Assembly: GCF_030936135.1 (NCBI RefSeq)
Contig: NC_082598.1
Coordinates: 29,444,687-29,508,686 of the forward strand
Source: Gavia stellata
Lineage: Eukaryota; Chordata; Aves; Gaviiformes; Gaviidae
Direction: 5' to 3'
Length of the DNA: 64,000 nt
A model generated the notes under the pieces. That model saw only the letters and a program-made list of their open reading frames with translations, did no database searches and was not told where the DNA came from. The translations under genes were made by a program, and so were the position numbers. Within the stretch, counting starts at the first letter, position 1. Every line of letters starts with the position of its first letter. Shown piece after piece: positions 46,901-60,100 of this stretch.

Positions 46901-48390
46901 TCTGTATCTCAGATTAAATATTTTATTCATTAATTAAAAAGACTTTGATGTCCATGGTCTGCTAAAGGAGTTGGCCTGTACAGAGGCAGATCCGCAGAAG
47001 TGTTAACGACATTGTTTCTCAGTATTCTTGTTCTGGGTACTGCACCGCAGTGAAGCCCTGACCAGCACATCAGCAAGAGCTGTGCCAGGGGAAGAGGTGG
47101 TCTCTGGCAGCTCACCCTCTCCCATGCTCTCTGCTGCCTCAGCAGGCCCTGCAGATGTTACCACCACCCTTCTCTGCAGATCTGCCAACTTGAGTTGCTT
47201 GCAAGATCAATGCTTCATGTGCTTCAGTCAAATTGGAGGAAGCTGGAAAATTGACACATTTTGACAGAAGCAGGGGTATGAACATGCAGATTTGACAGAT
47301 CTGAAGGGGCACAGAGCAAAAATAGGAGTTGGGAGCAGACTGCAGGCATCTATCTGTCCATATACGTGGTTTTATCCTATGGGCATGATTATGTTGTACA
47401 AGAAGATGGACGTTTGCTCCCAAATTTTCAGATTGTGCTTTAAGATTTTAATTTAACTGTTTAAAATACTATTTAAAATTATTGCTTTTTTTTGTAGCAG
47501 TAACCTATGTTTTAGAAACGTTAAAGCAGAGAAGTCAAACTCTTTTTATAAGGCAGCCTGCACTGGGTTCAGGCCACCTTCCGTAGAAGTTCTTATAAGG
47601 TAGATGTTGTAAAGATAAAGTGGACAGGTAATTAAATGCACAAAACCAAATGCAACGCTCCTTTTCTCCTAACATACAGAGCACTGGCTGTGTTAAAAAA
47701 TAAGTACAGAAGTAAAAAATGTGAGTAAGACATTGAAACTGCTCTCTTGGTTTAACCCCAGGACTGCAAAGTCAAGGATGCCTAAAGCAGGGAAAATCGA
47801 GTTACTTTGCTGACACTGTCACCATATTTCACTGGTCTGCACCAGAGCTAAAACTTTTCAGAAACAAAGATGATTAATTTAGGTGCTGTGCTGCAAAGCA
47901 TGGTTAAAACTCTGCTAGTCTCAAGCCAGCATATCCCTGTGATGCTCTGTGGAGCTGTGTTAAATTCGCAGCTCAGTTTGGCTCCAGTTTGGGAAGTCCT
48001 AAAGCTCCTCAGACTATCCCAGGGAGTTTGCTGGGCAACCCTAGGTTAGCATGCAATGGTTTATTAAGACGTACATTTTGTAAATGTTAAATTTGTAAAT
48101 AATGTTAAAAACAAGGGCTTAGACTTCCGCCTTGAAACTATTGATTGGGTAATTAAGATAATTGTTTCTTATGACACCCTGGGACCTGTTCAACCACGGG
48201 AAGTCATCTCAGGGTAAGTATCACCGGGCGCTGCCCTTGTTCTGCCAAGCTGGGGGGGTCCAGCCAGGGGGATCCCCGCCTGCCCGCAGAGACAGCCATC
48301 AAGGCTGGCGCAGGCAGCCCCTCACACACGGACATGGTTGCACGTTAAATCTGCTCACCTCTTCTCCCGGGTGTGAAGGGGAGGACACCT
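46901..48390. other. Spacer upstream of NIPAL1
   Basis: Mixed-composition sequence between the CR1 copy and the NIPAL1 CpG island. No gene or RNA is recognisable. Confidence 0.45.
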
Positions 48391-48586
48391 GTGGAAACTC
48401 CTCCCTGCGTGCCCGGTCCCCGCCAGGACGCGCCCACAGGCGCGGCGGGGATGCCACCTCCACTTCCAGGGGCCAGGCCGGGAGCCGCGGGGCGCGCCCA
48501 GGTGCGCCGGGCCGCGCCCGGGCGGGCGGGCGGAGCCGCCGCCGCCCGCGCCGCCGCGGAGCCCGCCTAGGGGGCGCCCCGCAGCC

Positions 48587-48632
48587 ATGGGGCACCGCGA
48601 GGCGCTGCCCGCCCGCCCGTCCTGCCACACGG
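48587..48632 (+). CDS. NIPAL1: NIPAL1 coding exon 1 (start codon)
   Basis: The start GCAGCCATGG is a strong initiation context. The exon codes [15 protein letters not shown] plus the first base of Gly16. In length, the MG start and the Cys near residue 13 it parallels human MGAQVRLPPGEPCREG as I recall it. The exon ends ACGG|gtctgc; this donor is weak by consensus but gives the phase exon 2 needs. Confidence 0.7.
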
Positions 48633-51600
48633 GTCTGCCTGCGCGGGCGCGGAGGGGGAGCTGGGGGCGCGGGGCTGCGCGGGGGGGTGCGCGGCGCTGG
48701 AGGGAGGGCGCGCTGGGGACGCGGCGCTGCGTGGAAGGTGCGCGGCGCTGCGCGGGGAGTGCGCGGCGCTGGGGACGCGGCGGTGCGCTGGGGACGCGCG
48801 GCAATGGGCGGAGGTGAGGGTGTGGGGTATGTGCGCGGCGCCGGGCGCCGCTCCTGAAAACCCCCGCGCTGCCTCCGCGCCCGCACCGCGGGAGCGGCTA
48901 TCGTGAGTCCTGTATACGTAAGACTTTGCTCCGCCGTGACGTCACGCAGTTGTTCTCAGAGGAGTGTGGCGCTGCAGGCGCTAGGGAGGCTCCTGCGCTG
49001 CTTCTCCCGTGGCTGGCTCGTGTATAAACCCTCTTTTCGGCATCTTTTGTGCATTTGTGTGAATGGGGTGTGCCGGGGAACGAATCCTTGCTGATTCTCA
49101 GGACACTGACTTTCAGCCCCAGTAGCCAGGCCTGGGCGAGAGTGGGCTTGGTATTTCCCGGGTGACCGAGAAAGGCATTTCATGTTCCTGCCAGGTGTGA
49201 GCTGAGTCGTGAGCGCAATAAAAATGGTCAAACTACACGTCTAATCAAAGCAAATAGTTTTCCAGATGACTTCGGACCAGCATCTTCAGCGGTGGGCTAA
49301 AAGCTAAGCTGGCTGTCACTAGTGAACCGCAGGGCACGTTAGTCCTAGGCTTTTGCCGGACTGCAAGTTAAAGTTGCTACAAGGACTGTGTAGTACCAGG
49401 CTAGCTGATCTACCCCACTCAGGTAATATTTAGGTGTTTGAGAAAACATTTTCGGATTTAGCTGAGACATAAAAACACTTCAGAAGTTACAACAGTGGCC
49501 GCCGCAACTGGTTTCCTGTTGCTATCAACCTTGAGCCAGAGCTTGGAGAGTTTATTTCTGCAAGGAGGGGTTCTGCTGACGGGTTCATGTTTGTTAACGT
49601 TTGGAAGTGGGAGGTGAAACTAGCTTAGCTACAGAAACTGGGTGCTGAGCAAGCCAGGCGGCCTCAGAGATTTGTCACCTTCCTCAGTCCTTCCAGGTAA
49701 TCTTTAGGCTGGTCACAGTGGGGAACAAAGTGATAGTAATTCCTGGATCAGCCTCCTCTTCCCAGCTCTCAGATGGTTCTTTGATCAGTGGAGTGACGTA
49801 CCACTTTACATGCAAGTGGAACAAATGACACATTTTTTAAAACTAGAAAAAGCTTCTCAGCACAATAAACAGAGATCACAACCATTCAAGATTACCTTTC
49901 TCAGCTGGCAGACGGAACAGGCAAAAAATTCAAGGTCTCTTTGTAAATGTGAGCAAAGATTGTATTTCAGAAAGGAGAGAAGCATCCTGTGGCAGTCACT
50001 GAGTGACTTACTATAGATGGCATGTTAAAATATTGATTATTCGATGTCGTAAGGTCTGCTGGGGATGGAGAACTTAAGAATCGGTAGAAGAAGTAGTAGT
50101 AGTGTCATATGGAAAGGAATAAGCCTGCCATTCCTCTCCAGCTAAATGAAAGTACAGCATTCACAAAAAAGGGGAGAAGAGTGTTATTTTCTTCATTTTA
50201 GAAACCCAACACACTGATAGAAAGCTGCCTTTACCATTGCAGGTAGCTAAAAGACCATATTTATCAAGAGTTTTTGTCTTGATGCTTTCCTTTAATTAAA
50301 GGCAAGAACTGTTGCTGCTTCTCACATAAAGCCTGTAGTAGCTGAGCAGTGGTGGTACAGCCTTTGCCAGTCTGGTTTAGCATCATTATAAGGTATTGAG
50401 AGCTAAGGGATTTTGTTCATTGGCAACCTCTCTGCTTTTTTGCCTTGCCGTGATGCATGTTAGCTAAGAGAAACATTTATGCTTAAAGGACTTTTCTGTA
50501 ATTTTCTTTTGTAATTTAACCTTTAATAATTATGTCAAAACTTAAGTATATGCAAAATTGTCGTCTTCTGAGACTATGGTAATACTTTACGATTTTAAAA
50601 TACTTTCAGATACAGATGCAAATCCCATTTCTTTTTCATTATACAATTGCAACTTCTAGTATTGATAAGATGGCAGAATACTGTCTGTCCTACACACTAT
50701 GGAAAAGTAGTTTCATGTAGTTGTAAATTCTTTAAGTTTTTAATCTTCAGCTGCAGAATGTGGACATACCCATCTTGTGGGACCATTTTTACGAAGTCTG
50801 GCTTAGCAATACAAAACAACTCCTGTAAGATAGAAACTCTCTTGGCAAACAAGGAAATGTGATTGCACAGCCCGAAAATCAAATTATAACTTCCTGTAGT
50901 GTGTTTGTTGTCCAGTATGGCACAGGACAACTGGGAGCCAGTATTCATTCTCAGTTCCTTACTTGTAAAGGGCGGTATCTCCCAGTGTTAATATGAGCAT
51001 TGTCAGCTGCAAATGAAGATATGCTGTCAAATTTCATACTGTTTTTAATACTTTAGATATTATAAATATTCCTTCCTAAACAGTATTACGTGAATTATCC
51101 AAGGCTGCTTATTGTTAATCATGCAGTGAAGTACTTTTGACAGAATATTAGTATTTCCAGAGCTTAGGTATGAACAGACACAGAGGCACATCCTTTTCTA
51201 CCAAGTTTCCAAGTGGGTTTTTTTTTTCAGTTGGAAAAAAAAAAAAGTGAGTCTATTACTGATGATGCCACACAGCAAGATAAATCCTTCATGTGTCATT
51301 TTAATTACAGGGGAAACATGGAAAACAAAATTATTTGTTGCATCCAATGCTTTAGGTGAATCACAACGGACTGAGCTTTTGTACTTCTGCATCTGCTGTT
51401 TCATATTTTAACATGTCTTTGCAACAAAACCTTCCTTTCCAAAAAGGCTGTCCTTAAAAGCTATTCCAGCCTAGATTCTCTGATCCACGCTGTTTGCGTG
51501 CTTCAGTCTACCATGAGAAACTGTGAAACATCAGCCCAGGCTACTGTAAGCCCTGCCGCAGCGTTGCTGCCTGTCCCCTGCTTCCCCATGCAAAATAATG

Positions 51601-54600
51601 ACTCCTTTTGTTCTTGGAAACGCAATACCTCTTCTTCCTTTAAAAAACACTCCGAGGCTGATGGCAATGATGTCATTCCCACAGGCTGTCATCGTAGTGA
51701 TAAGCTGATAAGGCTTGGCTGGTGGAAAGTGTGAAGCTTCAGTCTCAGCTCAGGAACACCCAGCTCTGCAGCTGCGTTGCAGAGACAGCAAGGGGACTGT
51801 CCCTTGCAGGCTGTGGTCTTCCTCCAGCTAGGGGTTGTTGAGGTGAGATGAAAACTGCTGTGAGTTGTAATGAGGCCTCCACCTCAAAATTTTATGATTG
51901 GTTAAAGAAGATCTGGCTTACACAGTAGTCACTGAACAATTTCAATAAAACGTATTAGTACCCATATGCAGCAAGGGTTTGCTCCCTATATAGATTTTTT
52001 TTTCCTTCTTATTTTTCTTTGTTGTTTCCATACCTCAGCTACAAATGTAAAAACAGAAGACTGGCATAACAGCAGGCTTACTCTAGCAGGCAAAGTCTGA
52101 AATCATGGATTTGGCTATATGTTTGTGTTTTGGGGATGTGGTCTCTGCACAACGCAGAGCAACCCTTTCTTCTTGAGGTTTCATGTTAGCTTATACGATT
52201 TAAAGTTGAATTTTACATTGAAGATAATATTTTATTGTTGCATTCCTTGGTATTGCCCTAATTGCTTGACTGAGCCAATGTATTGCAAAAATATATATCT
52301 AAAATAAGGCATGCACTTGTGAATTACAAGCGTGGGTAATGACCTGGGGCAGCATTGTGTATGTTGTGTGGATTTTTGCAAGTTATTTGCATGGTCAGAA
52401 ATGACAAGTGCTCTGCGAAGATGTGGAAAGGAGTGGGCAGTGCGAGGATGGGACTCCTTCAGAGCTGTGCCCGGTTAATGAATCACTTGTCCTCCTTTTT
52501 CTCCTCCCAGGTGCTGTGCTCTCTTTTGCTTGCCATGACTCCTGCCAAGCATGGTGCCAGATTATCAACGTGTCTGAATCCCACTCTTCTCTCCTCACCT
52601 CTATGGATGGGACTCTCAATGAAACCAGCCGGAGCATTTTCACGCCTGCTGGAAGCAAATATCGCCTCTACGTTGGCTTGGCTTTGGCAATAGGTTCCAG
52701 TATCTTCATTGGTTCTAGTTTCATACTGAAGAAGAAGGGACTTTTGAAACTGGCAGACAAAGGAGTCCCCCGAGCTGGTAAGTGGTGGTGCCTGCCTTGC
52801 TCCTGCTGTGGACACTAACGCCTCTAACTCGGCAAAATCAAGGTTTGAGTCACAGATCACACGTTTAAAGCTGTCATAATTGAAAACCATCATACTTTAA
52901 TGGTGATCAGAAGTCCTGTCTTGGCTAGGGATGGAAATATGGTGTGATTACAGGGACTGAGATTTCAGAATTCTTCGGGCTGTTGTGGCAGCGGTCGGTA
53001 TTAAATCTAGTGAGCTGGTGTTATTTCCTCCCTGACAGCAGTTAGATACCAAATAAAGTTCTCCCTTTGTCTTACCCTTCAATATGCCTTTCTGTCTCTT
53101 TTTTCCCATCTTTTTCCCCCTCATTTGAGATGGAAATTCTTAAGACGATAACTAGGTTTAGTTCTTTTTTAAAAAAAGAAAGTGCAATGAGCTGTAGAAG
53201 GGATGCTTACTACAAAGGTTTCTACAGTTAGTACAGCTATTCTTTTATCAAAGTCAGCAGATGAAGAGCTAGAAAAATGTGGAGAGCTTTTAAAAAGCCC
53301 ATTGGACTAATCTCATAATTCCCTTTGCATGGATTTAAATATATAGCGTTAGCAGTTTTTCTTCTGTTTGTTGTGTTTCTTGCAATATATTCTTTCATGG
53401 AATTTGGTTATTTGAGAAAAAAAAAAGTGTTACTGAATGTTCAATAGACTTATGTTTTATGTAAAAACAAAAAAAATAAAGAATGCAGTGGCACTTTTCT
53501 TTCTAATTTCTCTCAATTTAAAGTATAAGCAGAGTCACAATGCAGCTGACTGTGTCTGAATATATTGGATCTGACCTGGGTAAGCCCTTTGAAGCATTTC
53601 TTAAGCTCACCAACAATCTTCATGGACATTCTACTTTTGCTTGGAGCTTTCCCTTTATAGTCAGGTATCATTTTTCAGAAGTCCAAGTCACAAAGCAGTA
53701 GAGCAACTAATAAAAATGGCAGTCAAAATCAAACGAAATATTCTTCATGTCACATCCAGATAACATGCTCTTTCAGTACTTTATATGACTAGAGGCAAAC
53801 GTGAAGCTGTAGTTTTGTTTATTATAATAAGGTGATCTCTTTCTTCTAAGATGAGATTATTTTTTCTGCTTTCAGGACAAGGTGGATATTCTTATTTGAA
53901 GGAATGGCTTTGGTGGGCTGGATTGCTATCAAGTAAGTCGCCTCTTTCCTCTCAGCCTGTATGTAAATGCTATATACAGCGGAATGTTTTAAATAGATTT
54001 ATTCCCTGATTTTTCACTCCCCTCACTTAAAAGAAATGCTTTTGCAATCACTTTTACGACAGAAGTTGTTCTCATATCCCATCTCTCAAATACTGTGTTT
54101 GCTCTTTGGAGCTCTTTGCAGAATAACAACCTTTTCTCTAATATCCAGTCAAAAGCAATGGGATTGACTCTGTCCGGATACTAGGAGTACTTAGGGGAAA
54201 AGTATTTAACTTTCTTCAGTCTTCATTATGTCCAGAGGAGGTTAGACAATTTTGAAAGGAAAAATTGCATATATAGGGTAGAAAAAAGATTTTGGGTTAT
54301 ATTTGCTATAATAGCTGTCATACAAAATATTTATAATAGTATGCCTTTTATTCCTCCCCTTCAACCTGATTCAAATGTTTTTTCTTCTGCAGTGGGTTTA
54401 GGAGAAGCTGCAAACTTTGCTGCCTATGCCTTTGCACCTGCAACCTTAGTTACCCCCTTGGGTGCACTGAGTGTTCTCATAAGGTTAGTACAAACTGGAA
54501 AGCAAACTTTGACAAATGAACCATTCACTGTGTGAGGGGAAAAATTCTGTCTTTGGCTGAAAGTAGAGAATTTTAATAAGAAAACTGAAAAACAATATAT

Positions 54601-57182
54601 GGACAAAAAATTCTTTTTGTTCCTTGGTGGAAAGATCCCTTGCTTATTTAGAACTGAATTTTCTGGGTAGAGGGAATGAGAAGTCTTGTTTCAAAGACTA
54701 ATATATGCTTTCCCAACAACCTTCCACCTATATCATAAAGTATTTCTTATCAGTGTATACCACATATACTGCTGATGCACAGTGGTAGAAAGCTGTAATT
54801 CATCTCTTCCAAGAGAACTGAAGCTTTCTTAAAAGGTCTTATCCTGTTCTTCAGTTGTGATAGAATGTTAAAAGAAAATACAGTATTCCCTCATTAAAAT
54901 GTTTTCAAAAACATTTCTATTTTATGGGAGCATAATTTCATATTAAGGCACACTTAGTAAGTATTTTGGGTTTGTTTGGTCTTTCCCAAGTCCTTCTGGA
55001 AGGAAGGCAAAGAAAATTTTAGCTTTTTTAATATCCGCAATTAAAATCTGTGGTTCTTTTGAAGTATGAATGCCCTTCAAACACTCATTGTTTCCTATGT
55101 ATGAAGAAACAAATACTTTCCAAGTACTTAAGCACACACATTAACATGGCTATCCCAGAAGCAGAAAATACATGGATTATGCTTACAACAAACTTTCTAG
55201 GAAATAATTTATTAGCAAAACAGAATTACTGTATTTTAAATGTAAAACTCTTATTTTTAAGACCTAAGTGTATTATATGAAACATTGTGTTTAAAACCAA
55301 CCTGGGCCACATATTTTATTTTATTTTTAGAAGATGCTTGCAGTAATCTAACTGCTAAAAATGCAGCCGTTCTGTCATAGCAAAACCAGCGTAACTCTGT
55401 CACCTAGACATGTGCTGGGATCAGCGTCTAGGTAGATGCAGACTAACTGTCTGCCTGGCTGCTGCTTCTCAAAACAGCCTGAGTTTTGACACCCTCTCCT
55501 TTGATGCGGATAGCAGTCTTTCCAATTTTCATGAAAAAGGTCATGAGAACTTCATGTCAGTAAGCTCATTACCCTTGTGCGAAAAAATAGCTGTAATTTG
55601 ATCAGTGGGTTGAAAAACTATTTGTGAGCGTGTCCACACACTGTTAAGCCTGTGTCTGTGCCTAAGGATGTGCTCTAGCTGGCTAATTGTGTGCCCTGTG
55701 AGATGGCCTCCTTTGGGCCATGTTATTACCCTTAGGTTAAATCTTGAACCCCTTGGAGAGCCTGGGGTCAGTCCTCTTTGAAGGGAGAGCCGTGCCTTCT
55801 CTGTGTTTTTGGGGGAGTCCTGGCAAGCCAGGCAGAAACTTTGCCTGGGTGGGAGAGCTCAGGGAGGGATGAGGAGGAACAGTTTCCAACACTTGTGTGC
55901 ATTGGTTCTAATGGCAAATGAAGTGCTTTATATCATTTTTGGAAGAAAATAACAGCTTGTGTGGTCAATCTACAGGTGTGTAAGAGTGCATACCCCTGAC
56001 CCAGGCAATCAGTAATGAGAAGTTCCTTGAGCAATTTGGACCCTTTACAACCTGGAGGGGAGGGATCCGGGATGCTACCCGCCTAAAACCTGTCCTGATC
56101 TTCTTGGTCCTGACCAGCCTTCCTGCAAAACTCCTTAAAATTTGATTGTTCCAGGCTGGTTTCCCATATATCCAAATTCAAAAGAGGTTTTGAATTACTA
56201 TCATGTTACACAGAAAGATTTTGAATGTCTGGCATGGCTGGTGGAGCTGAACCTTTTATTTGTATTTTGCCAAACAGTGCTATATTGTCATCCTATTTTT
56301 TAAATGAGAAGCTGAATATTCATGGAAAGCTGGGATGTGTACTGAGCATTTTGGGGTCAACGGTCATGGTTATTCACGCCCCTGAGGAGGAGGAGGTCAC
56401 CTCACTAGATGAAATGGAAAGAAAGCTGCAAGATCCAGGTCTGTATGCAACTGCAATGAACTTGTGCTACAGTTCATAGAGAAGTGTTCAGGACACTGAA
56501 TAACTTTTAACACGTACTTGGACGTAGTCTGGTATTTTCTTTCATGTGCATTACTTTTCTTCCCTTTCCTCTTACAGCATTTGTTACGTTTGCTGTTCTC
56601 CTAACAGTTGTTGCCCTCATGCTGATTTTTATCGTGGCTCCAAGGAGAGGTCAGACAAATATACTGATCTACATTTTAATTTGCTCACTCATTGGTGCCT
56701 TCTCTGTCTCATCTGTGAAAGGCCTGGGCATTGCCATTAAACAAATGCTGGAGCAGAAACCAGTTTATCAACATCCATTGGTTTATGTTTTGGTGGGCAT
56801 CTTGGTGCTCTCAGTCAGCACTCAGATCAACTATCTCAACAAAGCGTTGGACGTGTTCAATACATCTCTAGTGACACCTATTTATTATGTGTGTTTCACC
56901 ACGACGGTTGTGACGTGCTCCATCATCCTGTTCAAGGAGTGGAGTAGTATGGACCTGGGTGATATCATTGGAACCCTGAGTGGATTCTGCAGTATCATCA
57001 TAGGCATTTTTCTGTTGCACGCTTTCAAGAATACTAATATCACCTGGAGTCAGTTGATGTCTGCTGTTGCCAAAGAACCATCATTACCACACCGTGAATA
57101 CGAAACCTGCCACACTTTACTGGAGAACATGGAAGACCCAGCTTTGGCATATGAGGAGGACAACGTTTTATTCAGTCAATGA
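48587..57182 (+). CDS. NIPAL1: NIPAL1, NIPA-like magnesium transporter
   Basis: Six coding exons join into a 408-residue frame, close to the human length of about 410. NIPA-family proteins are multi-pass membrane proteins implicated in Mg2+ transport at Golgi or plasma membrane. Seen here: short N-terminus, an extracellular or luminal loop with Cys pair and two N-glycosylation sequons (Asn35, Asn52), TM1 (about 68-88) with [10 protein letters not shown], the [20 protein letters not shown] signature (about 127-146), then repeated membrane segments such as [41 protein letters not shown] and DIIGTLSGF, and a polar cytoplasmic tail. The gene points away from CNGA1 (divergent pair), so the spacer may hold regulatory sequence for both. 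Confidence 0.95.
48687..48800 (+). repeat. GC-rich minisatellite in NIPAL1 intron 1
   Basis: Three perfect copies of GTGCGCGGCGCTG start at 48,687, 48,738 and 48,759. They interleave with two perfect copies of CGCTGGGGACGCGGCG (48,711 and 48,767) and a partial third (48,786). The array starts about 55 bases after the exon 1 donor. Confidence 0.85.
48937..48944 (+). promoter_or_regulatory. Perfect palindromic CRE (TGACGTCA)
   Basis: TGACGTCA flanked by CpGs (CCG-TGACGTCA-CGC) inside the CpG island, about 350 bases downstream of the NIPAL1 start codon. It could serve an alternative or downstream promoter through CREB/ATF factors (inference). Confidence 0.6.
49011..52510. other. NIPAL1 intron 1, remainder
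   Basis: Intron sequence of ordinary composition with no further exon, RNA gene or transposon recognised. Confidence 0.5.
52511..52777 (+). CDS. NIPAL1: NIPAL1 coding exon 2 (N-terminal loop and TM1)
   Basis: The exon is 267 nt with acceptor tcctcccag and donor GCTG|gtaagt. It codes [20 protein letters not shown], the variable glycosylated loop, [19 protein letters not shown] and [14 protein letters not shown]. Confidence 0.96.
53876..53932 (+). CDS. NIPAL1: NIPAL1 coding exon 3
   Basis: The exon is 57 nt with acceptor gctttcag and donor TCAA|gtaagt. It codes [18 protein letters not shown]. Confidence 0.95.
54393..54483 (+). CDS. NIPAL1: NIPAL1 coding exon 4 (family signature)
   Basis: The exon is 91 nt with acceptor cttctgcag and donor AAG|gttagt. 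It codes [20 protein letters not shown] and PLGALSVLI, the most conserved NIPA-family stretch. Confidence 0.96.
56278..56438 (+). CDS. NIPAL1: NIPAL1 coding exon 5
   Basis: The exon is 161 nt with acceptor ccaaacag and donor CCAG|gtctgt. It codes [35 protein letters not shown] and an acidic loop with [15 protein letters not shown]. Confidence 0.95.
56578..57182 (+). CDS. NIPAL1: NIPAL1 coding exon 6 (terminal)
   Basis: Terminal exon of 200 codons plus TGA, after acceptor cctcttacag. It carries the remaining membrane segments ([87 protein letters not shown]) and a tail ending in EEDNVLFSQ. Confidence 0.97.
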
Positions 57183-60100
57183 AACTCTCAACTGGTGTTC
57201 ATCATTGAAGTATCATGAATTGCAGACTCAGCCCATCTGTGTCTACCAGAATGCTCTTCTTTTCTGCAGTCCTCCGGAAAACCATCTGTAAGGCCAGTTA
57301 AGTGAGGGCCACTCCTCTATGCCAGCTGTTGGTAGTAACGAATGAATGTGTTCAATAATTAACATGACAGACAGAAACCTGATAGTGATTGTACATCAGA
57401 CAATGAATAACCTTGTCCTTTTTTTGTGCAGCATCTCCTGTTGGAGAATTTTAGCAGAAAAGAGTGGTCTTTGTAAGCTATGTTTACAAAGTGCAATTTT
57501 CCCATCATGGTAAAAGATAATCTTTGCTGAAGTGACAGGCACTCTGCTATTATCTTAGTGATGGCCTTAATTATTTCAGGCTTTCTTTATCTTTCTGTAA
57601 TTTATTGCCAAGCAAACTTGTAGATAGTGTACCTGAAGGATATTCATTGGAGATATAATATGAAGAAAATATTGTTTAACCCTTTTAGCTTTTAATATAA
57701 AATTTTATGCAAGTTTTTTTCATTTTTGATGACATACCAATGAATCTCAAACAGAAGTCACCAAAAAATTTATGAAATGTGGTTCTTGGTAACCATTCTC
57801 CTTCAAAATCCATTTTTTGGCAGTAAAGTCTTAGCTTTTCTACCCTAGGAGTCCTGAATGGATTGCAAATCCCTGGATGTGCACGTACCTTTTTATTTCA
57901 AAACTATGACCAAGTTACATTTTAAGAGAAAGCAAATTCCTTAGAGGCCTGAACACAGATGCTGTTGGCTTAAAAAAATTACATGAGATAAAAGAATAAA
58001 TTATTCAAAGGCAGAAGAAAAACAGAATGTGCATTTAAGTATTTCCACTCTGTTTTATATTCCTTTGAGGCTTAAGAAGGGGCTTTACTTATTTCTGTAC
58101 TTCTTCCTTATATTGCCATCTATTCATCAAAATCCATTTAAGCTTTTCAGAATTTTTTTCTCATTTTCCAGAAAGATATCACTGTTTCTTAACAGCAAAA
58201 CAGTCCTGTTATTTTGTATGCCATTATAAAGGCAAAATCCTTTTTCCAGTCTGTGCACTATTTCTAGAAATACTAGGTAAAGGAAGGGCTGCAAGTAAGG
58301 GGTGAGAAACATCAAAACATCTTTTGTGTTAGTTTAGCCTTTTCATCTTTTCTAAAAATGAGTATTCACCTCTATTAGATGTTTTAGCTATTAATCTGCA
58401 GTAGGCCTTGAAGATTAGTATCTGTACCACAGTATGCTCCTCAGTTGTGGTCACTGATCTTTATCTGAAAAACAGCTTGCACAGTCCATGGTTTACTCAT
58501 TACAATCCCCTTTGTTGCCACTTTGTGAGCAAGAAAGTAGCTTCAGCAATCAGATGTATAGGTCATGATGAGCTCATCAGGAAGGTAGTATTTCCAATTC
58601 CTGTTTTTTTAAGTGTGAGTCCAGAACCTTTGCCAGAGGGTGTTAGCATTTCAGCAACTAAAAATTGATTTTAACCACCTGAGATTTATATGCCAAGCAG
58701 AACCTCCTCATGGAGCAGGCTGTATATTCTCCAGCATGCAAAGAGTGTAGTAAAAGTGGTCACTCTGGATGGATAGCGAATTGTTCTGCGAAAGAAAGCT
58801 CATAATTTAGCTGTAAGAACAAAAGTGTTGCTACTGATATTTCATACATGTTTGTGTTGTGCAAAGTTTAAGTACTTCCTTTTTGAAAGATGTTCATGAA
58901 ATATCTCAGTTCTTAATGATTTTTAATGATGCTTTAGAAGCTATCAAGAACTAGAAAGTAACACTAGGCATACTAGCTTAAAGTTATTTCTAAATTACAA
59001 GCACCTTTTTTTTTTTTTTTTTCACTTGGATAGGTTGGTAGTTGACATACCTACAGGAAGAGGTAGAAATTCTATCAATCACCTCCACTGTATTTCTAAA
59101 CCCTCATTTTTACAATGAAGAGCTTATCTGAAAAATGTGATACTGAGAAGTGTGTCCGGTTCTTCTGCTCATAGTACTTTATAAAAGATTGAAGGTAATC
59201 TTGCTGATGTAAAGAGGGGGCATGTCATTAGGGGCAATGGGTGTTCATGTTATCACCTGTGATTACCTAATTTGAGAAGTACATTCAATAGTGCAGGAGG
59301 TCGCAGAAATGTTATCCCAGCGGAAGAGTAATTTTAACAAAAAATGTACTTGCCTTGAAAATATTATGACAATGTATACAGTTTTGGAGTATTTTTCAGC
59401 TTTCCAAGTGATGAGACTTGCAACAATTCTTTGCTGTTAAAATGCACGTGTTAAAAAAGCTTCACAGAGGAAAATACATAGAGTTTCATTACTTCTTAGA
59501 TAATGTAGAGAATACTTTGGCTTTATTGCCCAGATTCAAGCTACAAAATCTTTATAGTTAAAAACAGATAATACAAATAATAAAAAGAATAAAGTTGGAG
59601 TTTTCTTTACAGTTTGCCTTTTAACAAAAACTTGCATTGCTTTTCACTGTGAATTACTCATACAATTTAAAGAATAACTGAAGATAACAGATTGACACTA
59701 CAAAGAGAGAAAGAGATCCTTTTGCATAGCTGGTTGCCCCTCTATTTGCTTATACAGTCATCACTGTGGTGTGACCAAATGGGTTATTTGTATGAAAAAG
59801 CAACCAGTCCAATTATTGAATGGCTGTGTGTTGGCATTTTTTTAAAAAGTGTAGTAATACTTTCTTTGAGAAGGGTCTGGACTCCTTTTATACTAAGCCT
59901 GGGCTCTTTTTCTACCAACTCCTGGCAGTCAATTAACTTGTACCAAGCAAAAATTCAGTATTTTCTACTGGACCTGCATATCTGATTTTATATATAAATA
60001 ATATCTACTAGGAAAATAATGTTACGTTCTTACAATGTCAGAAAACCAAAGTTAATGCTTATTTTCATGTTGTACCAGAAGTCTATCATGTTAAGAAGTA

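Larger units (their letters stand above)
48390..49010. promoter_or_regulatory. CpG island and promoter of NIPAL1
   Basis: Dense G/C and CpG region surrounding NIPAL1 exon 1, in contrast to the A/T-rich flanks. It continues into the first part of intron 1. No TATA box is seen at the expected distance from the start codon. The several long open frames on both strands here reflect base composition. Confidence 0.8.

Noticed and set aside
46352-46930. 192-codon minus-strand open frame
   Set aside because: It is the remnant of CR1 ORF2, not a host gene.
48162-48886. Open frames of up to 231 codons on both strands around the NIPAL1 start
   Set aside because: Low-complexity Arg/Ala/Gly/Pro translations of a GC-rich island and minisatellite; no splice or homology support beyond the 46-base exon 1.
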